Shown here one piece after another: positions 1 to 8,354 of a DNA stretch of 41,888 nucleotides (its first letter is position 1; each line of letters starts with the position of its first letter). The position numbers and the translations under genes are program-made. The notes beneath the pieces were generated by a model. It did no database searches, was not told where the DNA came from, and saw only the letters and a list, made by a program, of their open reading frames with translations. Source of the stretch: Oscillospiraceae bacterium (GTDB lineage Bacteria; Bacillota; Clostridia; Oscillospirales; Oscillospiraceae); assembly GCA_015067435.1 (NCBI GenBank), contig SVMM01000022.1:1-41888 (forward strand), read 5' to 3'.

Positions 1-455
1 AAAAAACCAATCCACCTCAGACAAAAAGCGGTGTGATGACTGACTCCCTCGGGATAACTCAATCCTCGGGATTAGACCACCACGCGGTCTTCGCGCGTCA
101 GCGCACGGACGTGTTCAGCGAGGGCAATATCGCCTCTACCGAAAGCGCGCGGCAGTACAAGGACGCCACCGACCTCGTCATGCAGCAGACGGTGGGCGCG
201 CTGACCAGCAGCGACCGCAAAGGCCCCAACAACCAATATGTCTCCCAAGATAAGTGCGTGGTCGAGGGGCATCGGCTTATCCGCCGCCTCACGCCGCTGG
301 AATGCGAACGGCTGCAGGGCTTCCCGGACGGCTGGACGGATATCCCCGGCGCGTCGGACTCGGCGAGGTACAAGGCGCTCGGCAACAGCGTTGCGATCCC
401 TTGCGTGGAGTATATCATGGCGGGCATCGTGGAGGCAATGGGCGGCGCGCTCTGA
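1..455 (+). CDS. DNA cytosine-5 methyltransferase, 3' end only
   Basis: The frame is open to the left window edge, so the gene starts outside; the GTG/ATG at 33-38 is internal. About 150 C-terminal residues remain. The segment RRLTPLECERLQGFPDGW matches the conserved region IX neighbourhood of Dcm-type C5 methyltransferases, and KALGNSVAIP matches motif X, which completes the SAM pocket. Catalytic motifs I, IV and VI would lie upstream. The enzyme would methylate cytosine in DNA. On ICEs such enzymes usually protect incoming DNA from restriction; that role is inferred from context. No partner endonuclease is visible. Confidence 0.85.
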   Translation, partial: KTNPPQTKSGVMTDSLGITQSSGLDHHAVFARQRTDVFSEGNIASTESARQYKDATDLVMQQTVGALTSSDRKGPNNQYVSQDKCVVEGHRLIRRLTPLECERLQGFPDGWTDIPGASDSARYKALGNSVAIPCVEYIMAGIVEAMGGAL

Positions 456-569
456 CTTGTCACTTTTGCTTCGTTTCGCGCCTTGTCTTTCGTTGCTTCT
501 TGTGAATAGCTTTCCGCGATGAGTTTCGGTATTGTTGCTTTACAATCAGAGAGAGGAGGAACACCCCCA

Positions 570-902
570 ATGGAGGAAATCAAGGAGAAAACCAAAAACC
601 TCTGCGCGCATATCCCCGAATCCCTGCATAACCGCGTGCGGGAGGCGCAGCAGAGCAGCGGCATGACGCTGAATGAGTACATGACGATGCTCATCACGGA
701 ATACTACGACAGAAAGGACAAAACAGTCATGAAAGACAAGAACACCCGCACTCTTGCAATCGAACTCTCGGTGGAGCTCTTCGACGCGCTGGACGAGTAC
801 ATCGCAAGGCACCCCGAGGTCAAGTCAAAGAAAGACCTCATCACCAGCCTGATCGTCAAGCTGCTGGAGGATGAGAAGGATGCCGCTCCCGCGGAGGAGT
901 AA
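570..902 (+). CDS. Small protein with two ribbon-helix-helix-like units
   Basis: 110 residues. The start is the ATG at 570, because GAGAGGAGGA (551-560) sits about 9 nt upstream; an earlier in-frame ATG at 519 has no good site. Two segments each look like an RHH DNA-binding unit: residues about 9-50 (CAHIPESLHNRVREA, then TLNEYMTMLI) and about 58-100 (TRTLAIELSVELFDALDEYI, then KKDLITSLIVKLL). A single chain carrying both could act as a pseudo-dimer on DNA. It sits at the head of the transfer operon, so it may regulate that operon or help process transfer DNA. Both are inference; no family name is certain. Confidence 0.6.
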   Translation: MEEIKEKTKNLCAHIPESLHNRVREAQQSSGMTLNEYMTMLITEYYDRKDKTVMKDKNTRTLAIELSVELFDALDEYIARHPEVKSKKDLITSLIVKLLEDEKDAAPAEE

Positions 903-919
903 GGCAAAGAAACTCACAT

Positions 920-944
920 GATCCGCCGCCTCGGACGGCGGATC
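920..944. other. Perfect 9-bp stem-loop between RHH gene and PrgI-like gene
   Basis: GATCCGCCG (920-928) pairs exactly with CGGCGGATC (936-944) around a 7-nt loop. No T-run follows and the next ribosome-binding site, GGAGGT at 953, lies just downstream. It is more likely an mRNA processing or stability element than a full terminator. Confidence 0.5.
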
Positions 945-962
945 GTGCTTTTGGAGGTATCC

Positions 963-1253
963 ATGTACATCTACCCCGAAAACCTGAAAGCAAAGCCCAT
1001 GCTCTGGCTGTGGGAACTGCGGGATGTGGCGATCATCGCCTCCGCCGTTCTCCTCTCTGTGTTCGCGCTGGCGCAAACCGGCTCGTTCGCCCTGCTCATC
1101 GGCGCGGTGCTTTACGCTTTCCTGTCCATCCGCGTGGAGGACAACAGCGTCCTTGGCTTTTTGTGCTTCGCCGCGCGGTTTCTGCTTTTACAGCAGCAAT
1201 ACTTTGAATGGGAGGAACCCTATGACTCGAAAACAGAAGAAAGAGCTGCGTAA
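963..1253 (+). CDS. PrgI/VirB3-like small membrane protein
   Basis: 96 residues. The ATG at 963 follows GGAGGT (953-958); an in-frame ATG at 918 precedes the hairpin and lacks a site. After a short N-terminus (MYIYPENLKAKPMLWLW) there are two adjacent hydrophobic stretches, about residues 22-55, then a charged tail. This matches the PrgI/TcpE/VirB3 type of inner-membrane subunit that sits directly before the VirB4 ATPase in Gram-positive conjugation operons. It would help assemble the mating channel. The 3' end overlaps the next gene by 32 nt, which suggests translational coupling. Confidence 0.65.
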   Translation: MYIYPENLKAKPMLWLWELRDVAIIASAVLLSVFALAQTGSFALLIGAVLYAFLSIRVEDNSVLGFLCFAARFLLLQQQYFEWEEPYDSKTEERAA

Positions 1254-1812
1254 GCGCCAATCGACGCGGCAGCTCATGGGAATTGACCGGCTCACCGAGC
1301 ATGGCGTTGCCACGCCGCGAGGTGAGCTGGTTTTCTTTTTGATCCGGCCCGACAACCTCTCCGTGCTCTCCCCGGAGGTGATCCGCGGGCGCGTGCGCGC
1401 GCTCATGGAGCTTCTGCGGGGCACGGATCAGGTTCGCCTGCTGGCATTGGACTCCCGCGAGTCCTTCACCAAGAACAAGGCGTGGTACCAGCAGCGGCTG
1501 GAGGAGGAAACGAACCCCGCCATCCGCGAGCTGCTCCAAAAGGACCGGGCATATCTCGACGAGATCCAGACCATGACGGCCTCGGCGCGGGAGTTCGCCA
1601 TTGCCTATACGCTGGAGCGCAAAGGCGGCGATAGCGCGGAGGCGCGGCTCTCGCTGATGGCGAAGGACATCCGCGACTGCGGCTTCCATGTCCGCGCCGC
1701 GGAGGAGCAGGACGTCAAGCGCCTGCTGGCGGTCTATTACCAGCAGGACGTGACTACGGAACACTTTGACAATTATGACGGAGAAAGCGTGGTGAACGAA
1801 AATGGAGTATAA
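1222..1812 (+). CDS. VirB4 N-terminal-domain-like transfer protein
   Basis: 196 residues. The ATG at 1222 follows GGGAGGAA (1210-1217). The body (ELVFFLIRPDNLSVLSPEVI, then ALMELLRGTDQVRLLALDSRE, then TASAREFAIAY, then DVKRLLAVYYQQ) resembles the N-terminal CagE/TrbE/VirB domain that normally precedes the ATPase part of VirB4 proteins. Here it is a separate polypeptide with no Walker motifs, encoded two genes before the ATPase. It probably joins VirB4 at the membrane base of the channel (inference). No signal peptide or membrane segment is seen. It overlaps the next gene by 11 nt. Confidence 0.5.
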   Translation: MTRKQKKELRKRQSTRQLMGIDRLTEHGVATPRGELVFFLIRPDNLSVLSPEVIRGRVRALMELLRGTDQVRLLALDSRESFTKNKAWYQQRLEEETNPAIRELLQKDRAYLDEIQTMTASAREFAIAYTLERKGGDSAEARLSLMAKDIRDCGFHVRAAEEQDVKRLLAVYYQQDVTTEHFDNYDGESVVNENGV

Positions 1813-2044
1813 AGGGCTGACCGTCGATCTCGACGAGTTCGGCGAGAGCTATTCCGGCTGCCACTGCACGGTCTATACCTCGCCGGATATGGAGCGGGAG
1901 ATCGACGACTTTTACATCTCGCCCTCGGAGCTTTCCGAGAACCCCGACGTCGAGCAATGGGCGCGCGTGAAGCTGGAGGAGCGTATCGCGCGCTACGCCG
2001 CGCTCGGCTATATTCCCGCGTGCGTGGCGGGAGGTGCTCGCTGA
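1802..2044 (+). CDS. Small acidic ICE protein of unknown function
   Basis: 80 residues, rich in Asp and Glu (EYKGLTVDLDEFGESYSG near the start). It starts 11 nt inside the end of the preceding gene and its TGA overlaps the next ATG (ATGA at 2042-2047), so it lies inside a tightly coupled translation unit between the VirB4-N-like and VirB4 genes. No membrane segment or known motif is seen. Its position suggests a helper of the secretion ATPase, but nothing in the sequence shows that. Confidence 0.6.
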   Translation: MEYKGLTVDLDEFGESYSGCHCTVYTSPDMEREIDDFYISPSELSENPDVEQWARVKLEERIARYAALGYIPACVAGGAR

Positions 2045-3918
2045 TGGCGAAAACGCAGAAGAAAAAGACAAAGCACAACCGCTGGTTCCTCCCCTCCAAG
2101 GCTGTGCCGCGAAGGAGGAAAGCGGCAGATCCCGCGCCCAAGGAGTTCCTGGATATCATCGCCCCCGGCGCGGCGCGGTTCAATACCGACCACTATATCC
2201 TTGGCAACAGCTTCCGCACGGTGTTCGCCCTGCGCGGCTACCCCACCAGCACCGAGGACTTGGCGCTGCTCCGGCACCTTGGCGAGAAAAGCGGCGTGAC
2301 GCTCTCCGTCTACGCCCGGAAGGTCGAGCCGATGGAGGAGCGGAAGATCCTGCACAACGCCGCGAACAAAAACCGCATGAATCAGGCGAACACCAACGAC
2401 ATGAAAGCAACCATCACCGCCGAGGCGAACCTGCAGGACGTCGCCAACCTCATCACGTCCATGCACAAGAATCGTGAGCCGCTGATGCACTGCGCCGTGT
2501 TCATCGAGCTCTCGGCGCGTTCTCAGGAGGGGCTTCGCTCACTCCAGAACGAGGTTCTGGCGGAGCTGGTGCGCTCCAAGCTCGCCGCCGACCATATCCT
2601 TTTGCGCCAGCGCGAGGGCTTCCGCGCGGTCAATCCCGCGGGCTGGAACTGCTTTGGCAGCTTGTATGAGCGCGTGCTTCCCGCCTCGTCGGTGGCGAAC
2701 CTGTTTCCGTTCAACTACTCCGGCAAGCTCGATCCCCACGGGTTCTATATCGGCAAGGATCGTTACGGGAGCAACATCATCGTCGACCTCGACCAGCGCG
2801 CCGAGGACAAGACCAACGGCAGCGTCCTCATCCTCGGCAACTCAGGCGAGGGCAAGAGCTATCTGCTCAAGCTGCTGCTCATCAACTGCATCGAGGCGGG
2901 CAAGACCGTGATCGCCCTCGATCCCGAACACGAACTCGTGGACTTAAGCCGAAACCTCGGCGGGTGCTTCATCGACCTCATGAGCGGACGCTATATCATC
3001 AACCCCCTCGAACCCAAGGTGTGGGATGTGGACGGTGAGGAGGATGACGAGACGGCGCCCGCGACCTTTCGCCAGCACAGCAGGCTCAGCCAGCACATCA
3101 GCTTCCTCAAGGACTTCTTCCGCGCCTACAAGGACTTCTCCGACCGGCACATCGACGCCATTGAGCTGATGCTGGAGAAGCTCTATCGGAAGTGGGGGAT
3201 CAACGACAACACCGACTTCGCCAGGCTCAAGCCGGAGGACTACCCGATCCTGTCAGACCTCTACGCCGTGATCGAGGAGAGTTATCGGAGCTACGATGCC
3301 GAGCCAAACCCGCTCTACCCCAGGGAGCTGTTGCAGGAAGTCCTGCTGGGGCTCCACTCCATGTGCGTCGGCGCGGAAAGCACGTTCTTCAACGGTCACA
3401 CCAACATCACCTCGGACCGCTTCCTTGTTTTCGGCGTCAAGGGGCTGCTGCAGGGCAGCACCAACGTCAAGGATGCGCTCCTCTTCAACGTGCTGTCCTA
3501 CCTCTCGGACAAGCTGCTCACCGAGGGCAACACGGTGGCGGCGCTGGACGAGCTGTATATCTGGCTCAGTTCGAGGATGACCATTGAGTATATCCGAAAC
3601 ACGCTCAAGCGTGTCCGCAAGAAGGAATCCGCGCTCATCATGGCCTCACAGAATCTCGAGGACTTCAACGTGGACGGCATCCGCGAGCTGACGCGCCCGC
3701 TCTTCGCCATCCCCACGCATCAGTTCATCTTCCACTGCGGCGCGGTGGATACGCGGTTTTACATGGACAACCTGCAATTGGAGCAGAGCGAGTACGAGCA
3801 CATCAAATACCCGCAGAACGGCGTCTGCCTCTACAAATGCGGCGTCGAGCGGTTCCTGCTCGAGGTCCATGCGCCGAAGTACAAAGAGGAGCTGTTCGGA
3901 AAGGCGGGCGGCCGATAA
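2044..3918 (+). CDS. virB4: VirB4/TraE-family conjugation ATPase
   Basis: 624 residues. It starts at the ATG at 2044, coupled to the stop of the gene before. Walker A is GNSGEGKS at residues 265-272 (2836-2859); Walker B is AALDE at about 499-503. The C-terminal RecA-like fold carries the expected SALIMASQNLEDF stretch. VirB4 proteins hydrolyse ATP at the cytoplasmic face of the mating channel and power assembly of the type IV secretion system and transfer. It is slightly shorter than many full VirB4 proteins, which fits part of the N-terminal domain being encoded separately at 1222-1812. This is the most reliable marker that the left region is a conjugation operon. Confidence 0.93.
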   Translation: MAKTQKKKTKHNRWFLPSKAVPRRRKAADPAPKEFLDIIAPGAARFNTDHYILGNSFRTVFALRGYPTSTEDLALLRHLGEKSGVTLSVYARKVEPMEERKILHNAANKNRMNQANTNDMKATITAEANLQDVANLITSMHKNREPLMHCAVFIELSARSQEGLRSLQNEVLAELVRSKLAADHILLRQREGFRAVNPAGWNCFGSLYERVLPASSVANLFPFNYSGKLDPHGFYIGKDRYGSNIIVDLDQRAEDKTNGSVLILGNSGEGKSYLLKLLLINCIEAGKTVIALDPEHELVDLSRNLGGCFIDLMSGRYIINPLEPKVWDVDGEEDDETAPATFRQHSRLSQHISFLKDFFRAYKDFSDRHIDAIELMLEKLYRKWGINDNTDFARLKPEDYPILSDLYAVIEESYRSYDAEPNPLYPRELLQEVLLGLHSMCVGAESTFFNGHTNITSDRFLVFGVKGLLQGSTNVKDALLFNVLSYLSDKLLTEGNTVAALDELYIWLSSRMTIEYIRNTLKRVRKKESALIMASQNLEDFNVDGIRELTRPLFAIPTHQFIFHCGAVDTRFYMDNLQLEQSEYEHIKYPQNGVCLYKCGVERFLLEVHAPKYKEELFGKAGGR

Positions 3919-4062
3919 AAGTTGCAATTCAAAATTGGCGCATATGATTTAGTCCAAACCTCAAGCCGCTCGGCAAGCGGGCCGGATGACAATTCGGCGT
4001 GCCTGCCCCAAAATGAAATGCAGAAGAAAAATGTGAAAAACAGCAAGGAGTGATACAAACAA
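3919..4062 (+). other. 144-bp intergenic gap inside the transfer operon
   Basis: The only long gap between coupled transfer genes here. It has no convincing ORF and no strong terminator. AAGGAG at 4044-4049 serves the next gene. A weak promoter is possible but not clear. Confidence 0.4.
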
Positions 4063-5442
4063 ATGAAACCCATCGAACTGGAAATCTGGCGTCCCAAAGA
4101 GAACGATCCGCGCTATGTCGAGCGCGTCGGCACGCGCAGCGCCGAGGAGGTGTTCAAGGAGCTGGAACAGCGGCTCGACAGCATGGGGATGCTGCCGGAC
4201 GAATACTTCCTGCTGGACAGGGACTGGCAGGATGGGAGGCTCATCCCCAAAGACGCCGATATTTTCGTCACCACCGACTACGGTGAGAGCGAGGGCGTCT
4301 ACCTCGACGGATACCTCAAATGGTACGAGGACGGAAAGCCCGTCACCAAGTCATTCTTCACGGGCAAGACGCTGGGCGAGACCGGCGCGGACATGGACAG
4401 GATGTTCCTCATCTCCTCCGCGATCACAAAGGCGTTCCACGGCTACGGCCGCCAGCCGGACAACGGCATGGTGCTCTATCTCAGCGCGGAGGAGAAAAAG
4501 GAGATCATCGACGCACTGGTGGAGAAGCGGGAGCGGACGCTGGATCAGGCGGACCGCGTTGAGAAGCTCCTGCGCCATGCCGCGGGGAGCATTACCGCCT
4601 ATATGGACACGGTCGGTGAACGCCCGCTCCGCATCAGCGACTTTGACAAGGCCGTGCTCGCCATCCGCGACGGTGAGCTGGAAGCGTTCAAGGAACTGCT
4701 CCCAAAGGTGAGCGACCATGCTGACGAGCTGCTCGTCGAGACGGCGGGCCGCACGGGGAACGTGGGCCGCAAGATGTCCGTCTGCTTACTCGCTGAAGTA
4801 GAGCAGTTCACGGACGAGGCGTACCTGACCGCCAGCCAGCGGGCGGTGGACATCGGCGACACCGGGCGCGTCCGCTTCCTCATGGAGCAGTATGAGAACC
4901 ATGCGGCGGAGCCCCGCGCCGAATACTACGGCGAGGTCATCGACTACGCCTGCGGTGAGAACAAGGCGATGGGGCATGAGCTCATCGCCATTGCTCCCAA
5001 CGAGTGGATCGCCGCGGCGCCGACCTCCTTGCACATCCGCATGAGCGGCGGCGGCGAGCTGATCATGTCACAGATGCTCATCAGCAAGGGCCTCCAACCG
5101 GGAGCCGACGCGCCGACCGTCCTCCAGAACTACACCTGCTCCCCGGACCGCTTCTGGATGGCGGAGCAACTGCTCAAGAACGGTATGGAGGTTCGCCGGA
5201 ACGATTACCTCTCGCTGGACATCTGCATGAGGAACGGCGCAGCCGACGCCGCCAAGCTCCTGCTGGATCAGGGCGTGGACTTTGAGCAATACCAGGCGTG
5301 GGCCGAGAAACACAGCCACAGCACCATTGACGAGCGGACGCTCGTCGAGGTGCAACAGCATTGGAACGACATTCTGTCTCAACAGCAGGAAGTTGCCGAA
5401 GCCCCGATACAGGGAATGACAATGGGAGGGCTGTCCCAATGA
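4063..5442 (+). CDS. Uncharacterised ICE protein with ankyrin-like C-terminal part
   Basis: 459 residues starting at the ATG at 4063 after AAGGAG. I do not recognise the N-terminal half (MKPIELEIWRPKENDP, with a patterned region up to about residue 130). The C-terminal half has helix-turn-helix-like units such as NGAADAAKLLLDQGVDF that resemble ankyrin repeats, so a protein-binding role is plausible. There is no signal peptide or membrane helix, so it is probably cytoplasmic. It lies between VirB4 and the cell-wall hydrolase and overlaps the hydrolase start (ATGA at 5439-5442), so the two are probably made together. Confidence 0.55.
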   Translation: MKPIELEIWRPKENDPRYVERVGTRSAEEVFKELEQRLDSMGMLPDEYFLLDRDWQDGRLIPKDADIFVTTDYGESEGVYLDGYLKWYEDGKPVTKSFFTGKTLGETGADMDRMFLISSAITKAFHGYGRQPDNGMVLYLSAEEKKEIIDALVEKRERTLDQADRVEKLLRHAAGSITAYMDTVGERPLRISDFDKAVLAIRDGELEAFKELLPKVSDHADELLVETAGRTGNVGRKMSVCLLAEVEQFTDEAYLTASQRAVDIGDTGRVRFLMEQYENHAAEPRAEYYGEVIDYACGENKAMGHELIAIAPNEWIAAAPTSLHIRMSGGGELIMSQMLISKGLQPGADAPTVLQNYTCSPDRFWMAEQLLKNGMEVRRNDYLSLDICMRNGAADAAKLLLDQGVDFEQYQAWAEKHSHSTIDERTLVEVQQHWNDILSQQQEVAEAPIQGMTMGGLSQ

Positions 5443-6629
5443 GCGCCGGAGTCGTTGCCGCAAAGGTCGGCGCGGCGCTCCTCTCCGACGAGCGTGGACG
5501 CAAGGCGGTCGGCTGGATCATTACCGCCGTGCTCTCCCCGCTCATCCTCATCATCGCCGTCCTCTGCTCCCTCGGCAGCGGCGGCGCGGAGCACAACAAC
5601 GCGGCGGTCGAGGCGTGCTTCTACGGTGTCGCTTACAGCGCGGGCGTGCCCGCGGAGTACAAGGAGCATGTCGACGATATGCGCGCGGCTTTTTCCCTTC
5701 TGTCCTCGGCGGTCGCCACCGCCAACAGCCAATCGGAGGATGGCGCAATCGACCCCACTCGTGTGGAGTCCGTGTTTTTTGCCCTCTGCTTTGGCGAGGA
5801 CGCTCCCTCCCGACGAGCCGCAGACCGCTTCGTGGACTGCTTCTACACCACAGAGACCCGCACCCGGACGGTGGAGGTGACGGACGAAGAAACGGGCGAG
5901 ACAAGTACAGAGGAAGAAGAATACACCGTCACCGTGCCGCTCTCGCTGGAAACAGCATACGCCAACGTCGCCGCTCTGCTGGGACGGGAGATCACCGACG
6001 ATGATCGGAGCAATATCAACCACATCTACACGATGGTCGCGGGCTCCGCGGAGAGCGGCGGCGAGGGCGGCGGTGTGCGCGGCACTGAGCCGAGCATCGA
6101 TCTCGACGCATCCGTTCTCTCCAATCCGACCACAAAGAACGCCGCCGACCTCGCCGCCTACGCCGAATACGCATGGCGCTCCGGCTGGGGATATGTGTGG
6201 GGCAGCTTCGGCTATGTGCTGACGGAGCAACAGCTCCAGCAGCTCAAGGCGCAGTACCCGGAGATGGTGGGCGGCTACGAGAGCATCATCCGCTCGAAGT
6301 GGCTGGGCGGCAGAACGACGGACTGCGTGGGGCTCATCAAGAGCTACGGCTGGTTCGATCCCGACGAACTGAAGATCAAGTACGGAACGAACGGGATGCC
6401 GGACGTCGGAGCGAACGCGATGTACTACTCCGCCACGGTCAAGGGCACCATCGACACCATCCCCGAAGTCCCTGGTCTCGCCGTGTGGTGCAACGGTCAC
6501 ATCGGCGTCTATGTTGGCAACGGCGAGGTCGTCGAAGCGCGTGGCACGAGCAGCGGCGTGGTCAGGACAAAGCTCGCGGAGCGGCACTTCACCCACTGGC
6601 TGCAGGTGCCATATATCCGCTACGACTGA
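5439..6629 (+). CDS. Membrane-anchored NlpC/P60-type peptidoglycan hydrolase
   Basis: 396 residues, ATG at 5439 overlapping the previous stop. A single membrane helix at about residues 24-45 (WIITAVLSPLILIIAVLC) would anchor it with the enzyme outside. The C-terminal NlpC/P60-like domain shows the nucleophile Cys296 in TTDCVGLIKSYGWF and His354 in GHIGVYVGNGEVVEARG. Such enzymes cut cell-wall peptide cross-links; in Tn916/Tn1549-type ICEs this is the VirB1-like protein that opens the wall for the mating channel. The lysozyme-like domain that many relatives carry in front is not evident here. The middle section is acidic (EETGETSTEEEE) and probably a spacer. Confidence 0.85.
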   Translation: MSAGVVAAKVGAALLSDERGRKAVGWIITAVLSPLILIIAVLCSLGSGGAEHNNAAVEACFYGVAYSAGVPAEYKEHVDDMRAAFSLLSSAVATANSQSEDGAIDPTRVESVFFALCFGEDAPSRRAADRFVDCFYTTETRTRTVEVTDEETGETSTEEEEYTVTVPLSLETAYANVAALLGREITDDDRSNINHIYTMVAGSAESGGEGGGVRGTEPSIDLDASVLSNPTTKNAADLAAYAEYAWRSGWGYVWGSFGYVLTEQQLQQLKAQYPEMVGGYESIIRSKWLGGRTTDCVGLIKSYGWFDPDELKIKYGTNGMPDVGANAMYYSATVKGTIDTIPEVPGLAVWCNGHIGVYVGNGEVVEARGTSSGVVRTKLAERHFTHWLQVPYIRYD

Positions 6630-6643
6630 AAAAGGAGGAGAAC

Positions 6644-6904
6644 GTGAAAACAAAGATCAGCGTCGAGTTCGACGAGGAGAAGCTCTATGCGCTGGAGCTG
6701 GAGCTGAAGAAGGAGCACACCACGGCGGCTCAGTCCCTCGGCAAGACGCTCGACGAACTCTATGAGAAGAAGGTGCCGCAGCCGGTGCGTGTATTCATCG
6801 ACAGCAAGGCGGCGGCGAAAGTCAAGCGCCCGCCGCGTCCCGCGTCCAAGTCCGCGCCCGCTTCCGGCGCTCTGAACAAACAGGAGGTGCAGCATGAGCA
6901 GTAG
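6644..6904 (+). CDS. Small DUF6103-like ICE protein
   Basis: 86 residues. The GTG at 6644 is the likely start because AAAGGAGGAG (6631-6640) lies just upstream. The first half (KTKISVEFDEEKLYALELEL, then LGKTLDELYEKKVPQPVRVF) matches the pattern of small DUF6103-type proteins common in Firmicutes ICEs; that family match is from memory. The C-terminal third is basic and Pro/Ala rich (KVKRPPRPASKSAPASG), probably disordered. Function is unknown; an RHH-like DNA-binding fold is possible. It overlaps the next gene by 11 nt. Confidence 0.55.
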   Translation: MKTKISVEFDEEKLYALELELKKEHTTAAQSLGKTLDELYEKKVPQPVRVFIDSKAAAKVKRPPRPASKSAPASGALNKQEVQHEQ

Positions 6905-7559
6905 AGAAATCGTCCTGTGGCTGGACGAACGATGGTACGACGCGCTGGAGCGGCACCTCAAGGACGAAACCTTGCAGGAACGGATGGAGAGCTTCCTCGA
7001 CGAGCTGTGCAACCATCTGCTCCCGGATTACGAGTACGAGCAGATCAGCCGTGAGGTCTACGAGGAGCGCATGGAACGCGAGGCGCGGCGCGAGGCCGAC
7101 CGCCGCTTCGCTGTGTTCCGTGTGACCGAGCGCGGCGAGCAGAGCTGCTTCCTCATGGAGCAGCCGATAGACCTCCTCGCCGCAGCGCGCTCGATGCGTC
7201 ACTACAACCGCAAGGAGGGACACGGCTCGGACTTCCGACACTACTATGCCACGGCAACAGACATCCCGCCGGATACGTTCGACAGCTACGCGCAAGAGCG
7301 CCGGGAGAACACCGGGCGCGTGGTCGGAGCGTTCGATATCGACCTCGACGCAGGTACTTTTTCCGCGCTGAACATCACGGACGGCTGGCACTCGTTTTCT
7401 GTCAGGGACGTCGTCACGGCGGCGTATCACGCCGACCTGCGGAACGGCGAGTCGCCCGACGAGCGAACGGGACGTCTGCTCGACCATCTCAGCGGCAGGG
7501 AGCTGACAACGCAGGAGCAGGCAGCTCCCAGCATGGGTATGGCCCCGACGATGTGCTGA
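6894..7559 (+). CDS. Uncharacterised ICE protein upstream of the oriT candidate
   Basis: 221 residues, ATG at 6894 after AGGAGGTG (6881-6888), overlapping the previous gene. The N-terminus (SSREIVLWLDERWYDALERHL) echoes the start of the previous protein, a strand followed by a helix. An Arg/Glu-rich helical part around residues 50-75 and an alpha/beta part follow. There are no membrane segments and no catalytic motif I can name. It is the last gene before the long structured non-coding stretch that precedes the relaxase genes. Function unknown. Confidence 0.55.
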   Translation: MSSREIVLWLDERWYDALERHLKDETLQERMESFLDELCNHLLPDYEYEQISREVYEERMEREARREADRRFAVFRVTERGEQSCFLMEQPIDLLAAARSMRHYNRKEGHGSDFRHYYATATDIPPDTFDSYAQERRENTGRVVGAFDIDLDAGTFSALNITDGWHSFSVRDVVTAAYHADLRNGESPDERTGRLLDHLSGRELTTQEQAAPSMGMAPTMC

Positions 7560-7938
7560 CCGCGTGTCGCGCCGTTGTTGCGCCTGTGTCCGATTGGTTC
7601 GGCGGGGGTGGCATCCCGGCACCCACGGGGGCTGTTGCGCGACGTGTCGCCCCGCTTTCGGGCGAGTATCGAAGGGGCGTCGCAAAGCGGCGGGCTGGGT
7701 GCCGGGGACGCTTTGGCACGGTTACGGAGGACGCGAAAAATGCACGAGATAAAGAGAGGTGGTCGCAAGCGACCACCTCTCGCGCACAAAGCCCCGCAAT
7801 GCGGGGCTTTTCCCGGTTGCCGCAAGGTGGTCGGTGAACGGAGAAAAAGCGATTTTAGGTGGTCGTGGCAACGTGAAAGCCCGAAAACAAACGGCTTTTT
7901 GCTGTGTCACGGCAGTTTGAGCAGAAGGAGGAACCAAA
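7560..7938 (+). other. Structured non-coding region, candidate origin of transfer (oriT)
   Basis: No credible gene in 379 bp directly before the mobilisation genes, the usual place for oriT. It contains an 11-bp inverted repeat CCCGGCACCCA (7615-7625) / TGGGTGCCGGG (7696-7706) with further nested pairing; an octamer TGTTGCGC at 7576 and 7633; a 13-bp palindrome (arms 7754-7766 and 7769-7781); and the 9-mer AGGTGGTCG three times (7757, 7825, 7857) plus once inverted (7770-7778). Repeats plus hairpins beside an RHH protein and a relaxase are typical of oriT. The nick site itself cannot be picked. Confidence 0.55.
7788..7811 (+). terminator. Rho-independent terminator-like hairpin
   Basis: AAAGCCCCGC (7788-7797) pairs with GCGGGGCTTT (7801-7810) around AAT, ending in TTTT. 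It could end the transfer operon transcript before the mobilisation genes, or form part of the oriT structure. Confidence 0.6.
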
Positions 7939-8346
7939 ATGGAAAGTGAAAGCAAAACGCGAACGGCGGTCTGGCTGAAGCCGAGCACGATCCGAAAGAT
8001 CGATACATGGATGGCGCCGGACAACTGCGAAACGCGCAGCGAGTTCATCGAAAAGGCGCTGGTGTTTTACACCGGCTATCTCGAAACGAACGACGCATCA
8101 AAGTATCTCTGCGAGGTGCTCTCCAACATGATCCGCGGCATCCTCGACAACAACAATAACCGCCTGCGCTCGCTGCTGTTCAAGTGGTGCGTGGAGCTGA
8201 ACATGGCGTGCCACACCATCGCCGCGCACTTCGGCGACGCGGAGATCGACAGGCGCGAGCTGCGCGGCTACGCGGCGCAGGAGGTCAAGGAGACCTGCGG
8301 CCAGATCAGTTTCGACAACGCGCTCGACATCCAGCGCCAGCTCTGA
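7939..8346 (+). CDS. RHH mobilisation accessory protein (MobC/relaxosome-type)
   Basis: 135 residues, ATG at 7939 after AGAAGGAGGAACC. The N-terminus (RTAVWLKPSTIRKIDTWM, then TRSEFIEKALVFYTGYLE) is a ribbon-helix-helix DNA-binding unit; the rest is helical. It lies 8 bp before the relaxase gene and directly after the oriT-like region, the place of accessory proteins that bind oriT and help the relaxase nick. The binding site could be the AGGTGGTCG repeats just upstream (inference). Confidence 0.7.
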   Translation: MESESKTRTAVWLKPSTIRKIDTWMAPDNCETRSEFIEKALVFYTGYLETNDASKYLCEVLSNMIRGILDNNNNRLRSLLFKWCVELNMACHTIAAHFGDAEIDRRELRGYAAQEVKETCGQISFDNALDIQRQL

Positions 8347-8354
8347 GGTGAAAT

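Noticed and set aside
7553-7837. A 94-codon frame in the oriT-like gap
   Set aside because: It overlaps the previous stop, has no ribosome-binding site and crosses perfect hairpins; better explained as non-coding.
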